Notes under the pieces: generated by a model
Told to the model about the DNA's origin: nothing
The model's database searches: none
Seen by the model: only the letters and a program-made list of their open reading frames with translations
Assembly: GCF_900454025.1 (NCBI RefSeq)
Contig: NZ_UGQM01000001.1
Location: 930,001-994,000 of the forward strand
Reading direction: 5' to 3'
DNA: 64,000 nt
Source: Mycolicibacterium gilvum
GTDB taxonomy: Bacteria > Actinomycetota > Actinomycetes > Mycobacteriales > Mycobacteriaceae
Translations under genes and position numbers: made by a program
Shown: one piece after another, positions 24,065-32,144 of the stretch
Layout: each line of letters opens with the position of its first letter
Position numbering within the stretch: the stretch's first letter is position 1

Positions 24065-25521
24065 CAATACCGTTCAGTTAGTGGCTGATGACGGTGACGC
24101 TGGGTGGGTGTTCGGGTTGTGGCCAGTGTTGGTGCGCTGATCTTTTGACATGCCACTTGGGCATTTTGCGTTTGATCACGCGGGGAGCTGACCGTGTGCG
24201 GCGTGCCGGGTTGATGCGGTCGAGGAGGCGACGGAGGAACGCCTGCCAGTGAGGGTCGGCGGATCGGCGCCGGTTAGGGGGAAAAAGCGCCCTGATGGGC
24301 GACGGATTGGCGCACGACGCGCAACGCGGCGGTGAAGCTGAGTCGGTCCGGGTCGTGTCCGCTGTGGTGTGCGGCTTGGCTCATCAACGAGCGAATCGCG
24401 TAGTGGCAGCACAGGTATCCCCAGATCTCCTGCAGGACGAGGTCGGGCGACTTCGACCGCAGCACCACCTTCGACCCACGCTGGTGGGTCTTGAGTTCGT
24501 CGAAGACGCTCTCGATCTCCCAGCGCTGGGCGTACGCGGCCGCCAACTCGACCGCGGGTGCGGTGTCCGGGTCGGTCAGCGTGGTGAGCAACCGGTAGGC
24601 CACGGGGTTGTCGCGGCCGTCGTCGACGGTGTAGTCGATGACGCGAGCCAGCATTGGCTCGCCGTGTCGGTCCTTGGCCGCGCGCAGGTGGGCCAGCCAC
24701 GAACCGTCGGCGAGATCCTCGACGTGAGTGGGGGTCGGGCCGTTGCGTCCGGTGCTCACGCGCCACAGCAGATCGGCTCCGGTATCGGAAGCGTTACGCC
24801 ACAACGCGTATGAGAAGAATCCACGATCAGCCAGCACGAGCATTTCCGGTGTCAGTGCATCGAGCACGTGCTCGACCATCGTGGACTCCGCGTCGCGGTA
24901 GGCGCCGATCGTGGCGGCGAAGATCGCATGAGTGCCGCACTCGGCGACCGCCAACAACCGCGCCTGCGGAAACGCCGACTTCTCACCCTTGTTCACCCCC
25001 GGACGCCCGAAGAACTCTTCATTGACCGGGCTATCCGCCACATCCAGGCACGTCCCGTCGATCGCGACCACCCTGCGTCCGGCCACCCACGTCCCCGGCG
25101 TATCCGCCGCGCCCAACGGACGAGCGACCCTCGCGAACAACGCAGCCAACGGCTGGGACCCCAATCGCTCCCGCGCCTGGAAAATGGCCGACTTCCCCGG
25201 CAACTGATACTGCTCACGCCACCCGGAAGCCCACGCTAAACCATCCGTGAGCTGGGATAACACATCCTCGTAGGAGCCATCGGAGTACAGGCCCATGCCG
25301 ATGGCGAAATACGCCATCACCCGTGCCGGCAGTGCACGATGACGCACCTGAGTACGCCCCGTCGCCTCGATCACCTCATCAACCATCGCCGGCGGGAACA
25401 CCCTCGTCAGGACACCCACAGACACCAGATCCGACAACCGACGATCCGATTCAGGCTTCCGCCAACCCGCGCGAGGCATACCAACAAACTACACCCATGT
25501 AGTCTTAACTGAACGGTATTG
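24065..25521 (-). mobile_element. IS4-family insertion sequence, 1457 bp
   Basis: The ends are inverted repeats: CAATACCGTTCAGTTA at 24065-24080 and its reverse complement ending at 25521. A perfect 10-bp target duplication flanks the element, a length usual for IS4-type transposition. One transposase gene is read leftward. The intact ends and identical duplication mean a recent insertion; the transposase 3' end is frame-disrupted (see CDS). Confidence 0.95.
24274..25479 (-). CDS. IS4-family transposase, C-terminus out of frame
   Basis: The 401-aa frame shows the DDE pattern of IS4 transposases: VVAIDGTCLDVADSP, LVLADRGFFSY and the Y-(2)-R-(3)-E-(6)-K signature in YAQRWEIESVFDELK. It stops early at 24274-24276, at ...AHQGAFSP. 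The sequence after the stop continues, one base shifted, for about 65 more codons to TAA at 24078-24080, with a basic domain (HWQAFLRRLLDRINPARR, VIKRKMPKWHV) typical of the ends of such proteins. The shift lies at a T5C5 run followed by TAA. Either an indel has disabled the element or a +1 frameshift makes the full protein. Confidence 0.88.
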   Translation of the reverse strand: MPRAGWRKPESDRRLSDLVSVGVLTRVFPPAMVDEVIEATGRTQVRHRALPARVMAYFAIGMGLYSDGSYEDVLSQLTDGLAWASGWREQYQLPGKSAIFQARERLGSQPLAALFARVARPLGAADTPGTWVAGRRVVAIDGTCLDVADSPVNEEFFGRPGVNKGEKSAFPQARLLAVAECGTHAIFAATIGAYRDAESTMVEHVLDALTPEMLVLADRGFFSYALWRNASDTGADLLWRVSTGRNGPTPTHVEDLADGSWLAHLRAAKDRHGEPMLARVIDYTVDDGRDNPVAYRLLTTLTDPDTAPAVELAAAYAQRWEIESVFDELKTHQRGSKVVLRSKSPDLVLQEIWGYLCCHYAIRSLMSQAAHHSGHDPDRLSFTAALRVVRQSVAHQGAFSP

Positions 25522-25531
25522 GGCCTAGGGG
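25522..25531 (+). repeat. Right 10-bp target-site duplication of the IS4-family element
   Basis: GGCCTAGGGG, identical to 24055-24064. Confidence 0.95.
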
Positions 25532-25626
25532 CGGGTGTACTGTCGGCCCTGGATCAAGTTCCCGACTCGCGACGCATAGCTTGCCGACGCCCCCCGCGGG
25601 GCTGAAACCCGGTACGGCACAAGGAC

Positions 25627-25650
25627 GTCGCAATACGTGTCGCAATACGT
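25627..25650 (+). repeat. 12-bp direct repeat in the leader of small ORF 1
   Basis: GTCGCAATACGT occurs twice in tandem (25627-25638, 25639-25650), bracketed by AAGGAC on both sides. The second AAGGA is the likely ribosome binding site of the 46-aa gene. Confidence 0.85.
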
Positions 25651-25663
25651 AAGGACCCCACCC

Positions 25664-25804
25664 ATGGATTCGTCTGACCTGTTTTCCCATCGGGAGACGA
25701 CGCAGACCGGTTCGCCCGGCGACACCTCGCACGAGGCGGTCGAAATGCCGGTTTTCTCCGATCAGCCCAAGAAGTGGCATCCGACCGATTCACCCTCGGA
25801 GTGA
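25664..25804 (+). CDS. Small protein of 46 aa, paralogue of 28991-29131
   Basis: An AAGGA site at 25651-25655 precedes an ATG that opens a 46-codon frame beginning MDSSDLFSH and carrying MPVFSDQPKK at residues 28-37. A second gene in this window encodes another 46-aa protein with MDSSELFSH at the same start and APVFSDAPRR at the same positions, and both lie upstream of a cspA-type gene. Two independent genes of identical length sharing blocks and separated by divergent linkers is strong evidence of real coding. The function is unknown; the proteins are hydrophilic with no membrane segment. Confidence 0.75.
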   Translation: MDSSDLFSHRETTQTGSPGDTSHEAVEMPVFSDQPKKWHPTDSPSE

Positions 25805-25862
25805 ACAGGTTCCACCCTCGCTGACCCGGTTCTGGAATGCCGCTATGTCGCGAAAAAGTTGC

Positions 25863-25875
25863 GATCACAGTGATC
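25863..25875. promoter_or_regulatory. Palindrome GATCAC-A-GTGATC upstream of the first cspA gene
   Basis: A perfect 6-bp inverted repeat about 37 bp before a TGCTAGCCT extended -10 (25909-25917). The second cspA gene also has an ATCAC...GTGAT palindrome upstream (29660-29678), so these may be operators. Confidence 0.4.
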
Positions 25876-25973
25876 CCGAAACTTCAGTCAGTCCCTGGCG
25901 GTTACCCGTGCTAGCCTGACCTGCGGATGTTCGACTGACTGACATCCAGATCAACAGTGAGAGAAGAAAAAGT

Positions 25974-26177
25974 ATGGCGCAGGGAACTGTGAAGTGGTTC
26001 AACGGCGAAAAGGGCTTCGGCTTCATCGCCCCCGATGACGGCTCGAAGGATGTGTTCGTCCACTACTCCGAGATCAGTGGCAGCGGATACCGCTCGCTGG
26101 AAGAAAACCAGCGCGTCGAGTTCGAGGTCGAGCAGGGCAACAAGGGCCCGCAGGCGGTCCGGGTCAACGCGATCTGA
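25974..26177 (+). CDS. cspA: Cold-shock protein CspA family
   Basis: This 67-aa single cold-shock domain has both RNA-binding motifs: KGFGFIAP (RNP1) and VFVHYSEI (RNP2). Such proteins bind single-stranded nucleic acid and melt RNA secondary structure. A GAGAGAAG run lies before the ATG after a leader of about 50 nt. The coding sequence and leader closely match the second cspA copy at 29728, including GTTCGAC, ACATCC and GAGAGAAG blocks in the leader, so the two arose by duplication. A strong hairpin follows at 26196. Confidence 0.93.
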   Translation: MAQGTVKWFNGEKGFGFIAPDDGSKDVFVHYSEISGSGYRSLEENQRVEFEVEQGNKGPQAVRVNAI

Positions 26178-26195
26178 CAAGACTTAAAACGAATT

Positions 26196-26228
26196 CGTGG
26201 GTCGGTAGGAATTTCCTACCGGCCCACG
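26196..26228 (+). terminator. Hairpin terminator after the first cspA gene
   Basis: A stem of about 15 bp with one G-T pair (CGTGGGTCGGTAGGA with TCCTACCGGCCCACG) is followed by TTTCGTTT. Confidence 0.8.
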
Positions 26229-26390
26229 TTTCGTTTGACGCGCCGAAGCGAGAAAGCGTGCGCGGAATTCGTGGCGAAATCGAATATCCCGCACGAAATC
26301 CGTAGGCCGTAACCCGTCGATCTGACTCACCGGTAAGAAAAGCGCTCGGCGTCTTTCCCAGGGCGTTTACGCAGGGTAGACATTGACACC

Positions 26391-28829
26391 ATGGGTGCCG
26401 CGTCGTTCGTGGGTCGAATCGGTGGGTTGGCGGTCGCGCTGGGGGTCGGCGCCGCCGTCGTGGCCGGGGCCGGATCGGCCTACGCCGACGACGACGGCGG
26501 ATCCGAGACGAAGGACGCTCCCACCTCCTCGGCGACATCGCCGGGCGAGTCGACGGCCTCGATGTCGGGCGCCCGCACGCCGGGCAAGCCCCAGGTCGCG
26601 CGCGGTGAACGGACCGCAGGCACGACTCCGTCGGTGCCCTCCGGCGACGACGAGGACGCGTCCGCTGACGTATCGAATGAGCCTGACGACGCGCCCGGGC
26701 GCGGGAGCGCGAACAAGCGGGGCGAGCCGGCCGACGAAGCCGACGAAGCCACCGAAGCCGACGAGGTCGACGCTCCAGTCGATGCTGCAGCCGACGCTGA
26801 GGAACCTGCCGCGCCGGAGGGGCTCCAGGCGCCCGCCGCGGACGAGCCCGTCGCAGCACCTGTCCCGACCGAGGTTGCGCCGTCCGTCCCTCAGAAGCCG
26901 CCCGCTCCCACCGAACCGTCCGCGCCGCCCGCGCAGACCGTGACCGCTCAGTTCGTCGACGAGCCCGCGGGGGGCGCCGAGCCCGGCGAAGATTCTGGAG
27001 ATCCGGCGCTGCCGGCGCTGGCCGCCCTGTTCTCGTCGGTGCTCTCGGCCGGCCGCGAAGCCACCAACGAGTCGCCGACAGCGGTCGGCGCGCAGGTGGC
27101 CACGAGCCTGGCCGAGTCGGGGAGCGCGCAGTACCCGATCCCGACGGGCGTCACCGTCGAGGAGTGGACGCCGCCGCTGGAATGGCTGCAACGTATTCCG
27201 GTGCTCGGACCGCTGTTGGTGACCCCGATCGTCGGCTTCATCCACGTGCTCCCGCTCGTCGGTGACATCATTCACCCCGTGGTCGGCTTCCCGATCGATC
27301 ATCGGGCGCCCGCCGGAACGCCGCAGGCGCGCAACTACCGGGTCACGTCCTTCGACGGCACCCGGATCTTCGTGAACTTCATGCCCGCCAAGGGTTTACA
27401 GGCCGGGGAGACCGCGCCGACGATCCTGAACGGCCCGGGCCTGGGACTGCCCGGGTCCACGGCACTCGAGCTGCCGGTCGACAGCTTCCTGCCCGACGAC
27501 GTGATCGGCGTGGGCACGTTGCGGCAGAACGGCTACAACGTCGTCACGTGGGATCCCCGCGGCGAGTGGCGCTCCGAGGGTGTCATGCATCTGAACTCGC
27601 CCGACCTCGAGGGCCGCGACATGTCGCACATCATCAGCTTCCTGGCCACGCTGCCCGAGGTCGCGCTCGACGCGGAGAACGATCCACGGGTCGGGATGAC
27701 GGGCGCGTCCTACGGCGGTGGTATCCAATTGGCCACCGCGGCAATCGATCACCGCGTCGACGCGCTCGTGCCGACCATCGCGTGGAACAACCTGGTCGAC
27801 GTGCTGTTCCCCCGCGACGCGGTCAACAGCAGCTGGGGCACGATCCTGCCGGCTGTGCTGGCGCTGACGTTCGCGCGTGAGCATCCGAGGATCTTCCCGG
27901 TCGCGATCCAGGGTGTGCTGTTCGGCCTCGCGCAGCAGTCCGACATCGATCTGGTGAACAGCCTCAGCTTCGGCGACCAGATCAAGGACATCACCGCGCC
28001 GACGCTGTTGATCCAGGGCACCGTGGACACGCTGTTCACCCTCGATCAGGCACACCGCAACGCGCTGGATCTGATCGACGCCGGCACGACGACGAAGGTG
28101 ATCTGGTACTGCGGTGGTCACGGCGCCTGCCTGAGCGACGTCAACGACGGCGAGTTCGTCATCGAACGCACCTTGAGCTGGCTGGACCGTTACGTCAAGG
28201 GCAACGAGAACGCCGACACCGGAGCGCAATTCGAGTGGGTGGACCAGAACGGCCTCTGGCACAGCGACGACAGCTACCCAGCGGCCTCGGGTACGCCGAT
28301 CGTCGTGACCCGGGAAGAGGACAGTCGCGTGATGCCGATCATCCCGGCGCTGTTCGGATCCGGACCGAACCCGTTGATCATCACTCGCGGGTTGATCGCT
28401 GCGCTGCTCGGGCTGCCGTCGGCGGCCGCGGCGTACAACGCGGTGAACCTGCAGGTCCCCGACGCCACGGAGCTGACCCACGTCGTCGGCGCCCCGCAGG
28501 TCACGATGACGTACTCGGGCGAGGGCACAGCCGAGCACGTGTACGCCCAAATCGTGGATGAAGAAACGGGTTTGGTGCTCGGCAACCACGCCACCCCGAT
28601 ACCGGTCACCCTCGACGGGACGACACGCACCGCGACGTTCTCGCTCGAGCCGGTGGCGCACACGCTGAGGCCGGGTCAGTCGGTCACCGTGCAGATCGTG
28701 ACGTCGACGGCGAAGTTCATCAACTACTACTCATGGGGTGCGATCACGGTCGAGGAGCTCACCGTCGAACTGCCGACGCGGATACCGGCCGGCGCCGGGG
28801 CGTCGCGGGAGCCGCTCGCTGTCGCTTGA
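26391..28829 (+). CDS. Exported S15/CocE-type alpha/beta hydrolase
   Basis: This 812-aa protein has a signal peptide (FVGRIGGLAVALGVGAAVVA...AYA) and then about 200 disordered acidic/proline-rich residues. An X-Pro dipeptidyl-peptidase (S15/CocE) hydrolase follows: nucleophile in MTGASYGGGIQ (about residue 443), WDPRGEWRSEG oxyanion-side motif, acid in LLIQGTVDTLFT and His in CGGHGAC. A C-terminal jelly-roll-like domain (VTMTYSGEGTAEHVYAQIVD) is usual for this family. It probably cleaves esters or peptides outside the membrane. A TAGACA box ends 8 nt before the ATG, so translation may be leaderless. The 213-bp gap upstream holds the cspA terminator and this promoter. Confidence 0.82.
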   Translation: MGAASFVGRIGGLAVALGVGAAVVAGAGSAYADDDGGSETKDAPTSSATSPGESTASMSGARTPGKPQVARGERTAGTTPSVPSGDDEDASADVSNEPDDAPGRGSANKRGEPADEADEATEADEVDAPVDAAADAEEPAAPEGLQAPAADEPVAAPVPTEVAPSVPQKPPAPTEPSAPPAQTVTAQFVDEPAGGAEPGEDSGDPALPALAALFSSVLSAGREATNESPTAVGAQVATSLAESGSAQYPIPTGVTVEEWTPPLEWLQRIPVLGPLLVTPIVGFIHVLPLVGDIIHPVVGFPIDHRAPAGTPQARNYRVTSFDGTRIFVNFMPAKGLQAGETAPTILNGPGLGLPGSTALELPVDSFLPDDVIGVGTLRQNGYNVVTWDPRGEWRSEGVMHLNSPDLEGRDMSHIISFLATLPEVALDAENDPRVGMTGASYGGGIQLATAAIDHRVDALVPTIAWNNLVDVLFPRDAVNSSWGTILPAVLALTFAREHPRIFPVAIQGVLFGLAQQSDIDLVNSLSFGDQIKDITAPTLLIQGTVDTLFTLDQAHRNALDLIDAGTTTKVIWYCGGHGACLSDVNDGEFVIERTLSWLDRYVKGNENADTGAQFEWVDQNGLWHSDDSYPAASGTPIVVTREEDSRVMPIIPALFGSGPNPLIITRGLIAALLGLPSAAAAYNAVNLQVPDATELTHVVGAPQVTMTYSGEGTAEHVYAQIVDEETGLVLGNHATPIPVTLDGTTRTATFSLEPVAHTLRPGQSVTVQIVTSTAKFINYYSWGAITVEELTVELPTRIPAGAGASREPLAVA

Positions 28830-28990
28830 GGGCGAACGGGTGTACGCTGGGTGTCAGGCCGTTTCACGTCCGCAGCCCGATTTCTCCGCTGGTCTCCCTT
28901 CGTGATTGCTTTCAGCCCGATCTCGACCCGCGACGCGATGAACTTCGCGCGACCGCTGTACGGCCCTTCCGTACCACCCAAGGATTGTTT

Positions 28991-29131
28991 ATGGACTCAT
29001 CTGAATTGTTCTCCCACCTGCAGACTCCGCAGGTGTTCGCCCCCGACGCGCGTTCGAGCGAGCCGGTGCAGGCCCCGGTGTTCTCCGACGCTCCGCGCAG
29101 GAAGACCCCCGGCGACTCCGCGGCGTCGTGA
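28991..29131 (+). CDS. Small protein of 46 aa, paralogue of 25664-25804
   Basis: An AAGGA site lies 7 nt before the ATG. The 46-aa product starts MDSSELFSHLQTP and has APVFSDAPRR at residues 28-37, matching the first copy in length, start and core motif. Its stop overlaps the GTG of the DUF5994 gene by 4 bp, so the two are co-translated. The leader contains a GTACGG/CCGTAC hairpin and a GACCCGCGACGC block similar to GACTCGCGACGC in the leader of copy 1. Function is unknown. Confidence 0.78.
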   Translation: MDSSELFSHLQTPQVFAPDARSSEPVQAPVFSDAPRRKTPGDSAAS

Positions 29132-29619
29132 ACGGCCTCGTGGGCTCTCGCCGCGGCAGCCGCCCGGTGCGGCTGACCCTGTGCGAACAGCTCGGTGGCG
29201 TCATCGACGGCGCCTGGTGGCCCCGCTCCGGCCAGATCGCGTCGGAGCTTCCCGAGCTCATCGAAGTGCTGCACAAGCCGCTGGGCGAGGTCCTCGACAT
29301 CCAGATCAACTGGACGGCGACCGACGGTCAGCTCGATCTGGCATGGATCGCGACCGGATCGAAACTCCCCGACGCGGCGTACCGGCGTCCCCGGCTGATG
29401 CGCGTCGCGGGACGCGACGCCTGCGTGAAGCTTCTGGTCGTACCGAGTCTGACATCTCCGGCGTTGGGCGCCATCGTGATGCGCGCCGCGGCCGGTCTGC
29501 CGACCGGATGCGGCAACGGTGACGCGCGGCTGTTCGATACCGCGCAGGTCGTGATGGACATCGTGCGCACCGAGAGTGCGCAGTGGTGCCCGCCGGTCAA
29601 GGTGGCAGCCAAAAAGTAA
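29128..29619 (+). CDS. DUF5994 family protein (first copy)
   Basis: This 163-aa protein begins at a GTG overlapping the small-ORF stop. It has the family hallmark GVIDGAWWPRSGQIASELPELI near residue 27, followed by LLVVPSL and an alanine/glycine-rich AAAGLPTG region. DUF5994 proteins are actinobacterial and uncharacterised. A second, more typical member lies at 30104. Coupling to the 46-aa protein suggests they work together. Confidence 0.8.
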   Translation: MNGLVGSRRGSRPVRLTLCEQLGGVIDGAWWPRSGQIASELPELIEVLHKPLGEVLDIQINWTATDGQLDLAWIATGSKLPDAAYRRPRLMRVAGRDACVKLLVVPSLTSPALGAIVMRAAAGLPTGCGNGDARLFDTAQVVMDIVRTESAQWCPPVKVAAKK

Positions 29620-29659
29620 GTGACCGTTGATCATTCGATGCGATCGGGCGGCAGAGACA

Positions 29660-29678
29660 ATCACCGTGTTACGGTGAT
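29660..29678. promoter_or_regulatory. Palindrome ATCACCGT-GTT-ACGGTGAT upstream of the second cspA gene
   Basis: A perfect 8-bp inverted repeat with a 3-bp centre lies 49 bp before the ATG. It is either an operator or a leader hairpin, and shares ATCAC...GTGAT with the element at 25863. Confidence 0.45.
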
Positions 29679-29727
29679 CCAGGGTGTCTGTTCGACATCC
29701 GTTGAAAATGAGAGAAGTTGGAAAAGT

Positions 29728-29931
29728 ATGGCACAGGGAACTGTGAAGTGGTTCAACGGCGACAAGGGCTTCGGCTTCATCGCCCCCGACAATGCGTCTG
29801 AGGACGTGTTCGTCCACTATTCGTCCATCACCGGCAGCGGTTTCAAGTCACTCGACGAGAACCAGCGCGTGGAGTTCGAGATCGAGCAAGGCGCCAAGGG
29901 CCCGCAGGCCGTTGGGGTTTCCGCGATCTGA
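29728..29931 (+). CDS. Cold-shock protein CspA family (second copy)
   Basis: This 67-aa cold-shock domain has KGFGFIAP and VFVHYSSI. It differs from the first copy mainly in the middle and C-terminus ([21 protein letters not shown]). A GAGAGAAG site and a leader related to that of copy 1 precede the ATG; an upstream in-frame start is rejected because of this conserved leader. It sits between two DUF5994 genes and is followed by a hairpin terminator. Confidence 0.92.
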   Translation: MAQGTVKWFNGDKGFGFIAPDNASEDVFVHYSSITGSGFKSLDENQRVEFEIEQGAKGPQAVGVSAI

Positions 29932-29967
29932 GACTCTGAGACTTCTGAGTCTCGGGAGATCGAATGT

Positions 29968-29994
29968 TGGGCCGGTGGATTTTCCACCGGTCCA
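29968..29994 (+). terminator. Hairpin terminator after the second cspA gene
   Basis: A 12-bp stem with one G-T pair (29968-29979 with 29983-29994) and a TTT loop is followed by CTTTCGTTTTC. A further 7-bp hairpin (GAGACTC/GAGTCTC) precedes it. Confidence 0.75.
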
Positions 29995-30103
29995 CTTTCG
30001 TTTTCGGAGTACAGTGAAATCCTCGGCGAAACGATTTATGCGGCATCTCTGATCGCGTCGTCGCCGAAGAGCAGGGCTGATCCCAGCCCGGTCGGGACGT
30101 CAC

Positions 30104-30568
30104 ATGACGCAGAGCGGACAAGACAGAGGAGTCGGCTTCGGCCAACCCCACAACGGACCTCAGTCCACCCCGAGACTTCGGCTGAAACCGAAGGCGGCCA
30201 CCACCGGGTTCGTCGACGGGGCTTGGTGGCCGCACAGTACGGACCTTCTTGCTGAGCTACCAGATCTGTTGGCTGTCTTGTCGGTTCGTCTCGGCGACAT
30301 CGCACGGGTGGCCTACAACCGGGGCGAATGGACTTCCACCACCCCGCGCAAGATGCTCATCGACAACCGCGTGGTGCGGTTGGACGGGTACGACCGTCAG
30401 CCCGCACACACGATCGGGGTCACCGGTCGCGGAGGCTGGAGCAATGTCCTGCTGGTGGTTCCGGCGGCGACGGATTCGGACGACGCGCACCACGTGATGA
30501 TGGCTGCCGCCGCACCGGGCGACAGATCCGCCGTCGATCTGTTGTTGACGACCGGGGCGACCGGGTAA
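30104..30568 (+). CDS. DUF5994 family protein (second copy)
   Basis: This 154-aa protein is a clear DUF5994 member: PRLRLKPKAATTGFVDGAWW near residue 22, AELPDLLAVLSVRLG, VAYNRGEW, then LLVVPAATDSDDAHHVMMAA and PGDRSAVDLLL at the end. It is uncharacterised. It follows the cspA terminator and has its own upstream region of about 110 bp. It is only distantly similar to the copy at 29128. Confidence 0.82.
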   Translation: MTQSGQDRGVGFGQPHNGPQSTPRLRLKPKAATTGFVDGAWWPHSTDLLAELPDLLAVLSVRLGDIARVAYNRGEWTSTTPRKMLIDNRVVRLDGYDRQPAHTIGVTGRGGWSNVLLVVPAATDSDDAHHVMMAAAAPGDRSAVDLLLTTGATG

Positions 30569-30618
30569 GAGCCCGGGTAGCGCAGTCCCGGGCTCATTGC
30601 GATGAAAAGTACTGGCTC

Positions 30619-30756
30619 TCAGCGCTTCTTGATCTCATGGATTGATTCTGCCGCCGAGGTCTTCGCGTCCCCCTTGGCATGCTTGTCGGCGCGCTTCTCC
30701 TTCAGCGATTTCCCGGATTTCTTCGACATCGCTTGTCGCGGAGACTTGTCAGACAT
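30619..30756 (-). CDS. Small lysine-rich conserved protein (45 aa)
   Basis: The start at 30756 follows a GGAGGG site. The very basic 45-aa product has the MSKKSGKSLKEKRADK core found in many short actinobacterial proteins of unknown role. The high charge suggests nucleic-acid binding, but this is only inference. It is divergent from the glycosyltransferase gene. Confidence 0.65.
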   Translation of the reverse strand: MSDKSPRQAMSKKSGKSLKEKRADKHAKGDAKTSAAESIHEIKKR

Positions 30757-30937
30757 GAGTGGCCCTCCATCATGGGGCCTGAACGGTCCCGACCATTCGA
30801 GCCTACCCCCGTCGGCGGGTGTAACCTCGAAGTAATTGGGAACCCAGCCGATCCGGGATGTGTCAGCTGACATTGCTGATCTCGACGAGCAACCGCTCAC
30901 GCCGCCGCGCCGGTACCAATCTGCTGTCGGGAATGTC

Positions 30938-32119
30938 GTGAACGCTTCTGTGCCCACTTTCGAATCGATACTTGCGCCCTCGGCGCGCCGGTGGACTTCC
31001 GGAAGAGTCCGGTTCGGCCTTCTCGGCAGCTACCCGCCCAGCACCAGCGGAGTCGCGACTTTCGGCTCGGCACTGGCGGCTGCACTGACTGCGCGCGGGT
31101 CTGAGGTCAGCGTCGTCCGGGTCGCTGATGGGTCGGAGTCCTCGGATGCCGGCGTGATCGGAGAGCTGGTCAAGGGATCGCCGCAGTCGGTGACGGCCTG
31201 TGTCGAGTCGCTCAACGGCAGCGAAGTCGCGGTGATCCAGCACCAGCAGGGACTTTACGGTGGCACCCACGGCGATGAGGTGCTGGCCATCCTGGGGGGA
31301 TTACGTGTCCCGTCCATAGTGATCGTTCACGATGTGTCGAAAAGTCCGGAGCCGCATCAACGTTGGGTTCTCGAGCAGATCGTGACCATGGCCGACAGCG
31401 TGGTGGTGATGTCCGAGGCCGCCAGAGCGCGGTTGCGCGGTGAGTATGGCGTCGCCGGCCACAAGATCGTCGTGATCCCACACGGGGCGGTACTTCCCAC
31501 CCAGCCGCGGCTGAAGCGGGGAAGCCGGCCTGTGATCCTGTCGTTCGGACTGTTGGGTCCCGGGAAGGGCGTCGAACACGTCATCGATGCGATGCCGTCA
31601 TTGCTCAGTGTCGCCGGGCGGCCTCGCTACGTGGTGGCCGGCCGCACGCATCCGGAGGTTCTGGCCCGTGACGGTGAGGCGTACCGGGAAGCCCGCGTCG
31701 AGCAGGCCCGGGCGAGCGGGGTAGCCGACTCGGTGTCCTTCGACGACCGCTACCTGGACAGGGCGTCGTTGGCGGCGCTGATCCAGACCGCCGCGGTGAT
31801 CGTGCTGCCGTTCGATTCGAAGGACCAGGTGACCTCCGGTGTCCTGGTGGATGCGGTCGCCAGCGGCAGACCTGTGGTCGCCACGGCTTTCCCGCATGCG
31901 GTCGAGCTCCTGTGTGACGGTGCCGGCATCGTCGTCCCACATGACGATCCGCAGGCCTTGACCGTCGCATTGCGCCGGGTCCTTTCGCAACCACGGCTTG
32001 CCGGGTCGATGGCGGCCGAGGCGCGGCAACTCGCGCCGACGATGGCGTGGCCGGTCGTGGCTGACGCCTATGCGCAGCTGGCCGCGCGAGTGGTCGGGGA
32101 GCGGCAGATGCGGATGTGA
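30938..32119 (+). CDS. GT4-type glycosyltransferase, copy A
   Basis: This GT-B-fold transferase of about 393 aa has the N-terminal glycine-rich FGLLGSYPPSTSGVATF and the C-terminal nucleotide-sugar domain ILSFGLLGPGKGVEHVIDAM, followed by VLPFDSKDQVTSGVLVDAV and FPHAVELL. A paralogue at 39657 shares almost every motif. The GTG at 30938 (VNASVPTF) is chosen because its surroundings (GTCGGGA before, AACGCTTCT after) match the start of that paralogue (TTG AATGCTCC); a longer frame from 30836 is less likely. Donor and acceptor are unknown. Unlike copy B, it has no phosphorylase partner. Confidence 0.85.
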   Translation: MNASVPTFESILAPSARRWTSGRVRFGLLGSYPPSTSGVATFGSALAAALTARGSEVSVVRVADGSESSDAGVIGELVKGSPQSVTACVESLNGSEVAVIQHQQGLYGGTHGDEVLAILGGLRVPSIVIVHDVSKSPEPHQRWVLEQIVTMADSVVVMSEAARARLRGEYGVAGHKIVVIPHGAVLPTQPRLKRGSRPVILSFGLLGPGKGVEHVIDAMPSLLSVAGRPRYVVAGRTHPEVLARDGEAYREARVEQARASGVADSVSFDDRYLDRASLAALIQTAAVIVLPFDSKDQVTSGVLVDAVASGRPVVATAFPHAVELLCDGAGIVVPHDDPQALTVALRRVLSQPRLAGSMAAEARQLAPTMAWPVVADAYAQLAARVVGERQMRM

Positions 32120-32144
32120 CCGACCCGCGCGATCAGACAGATGC

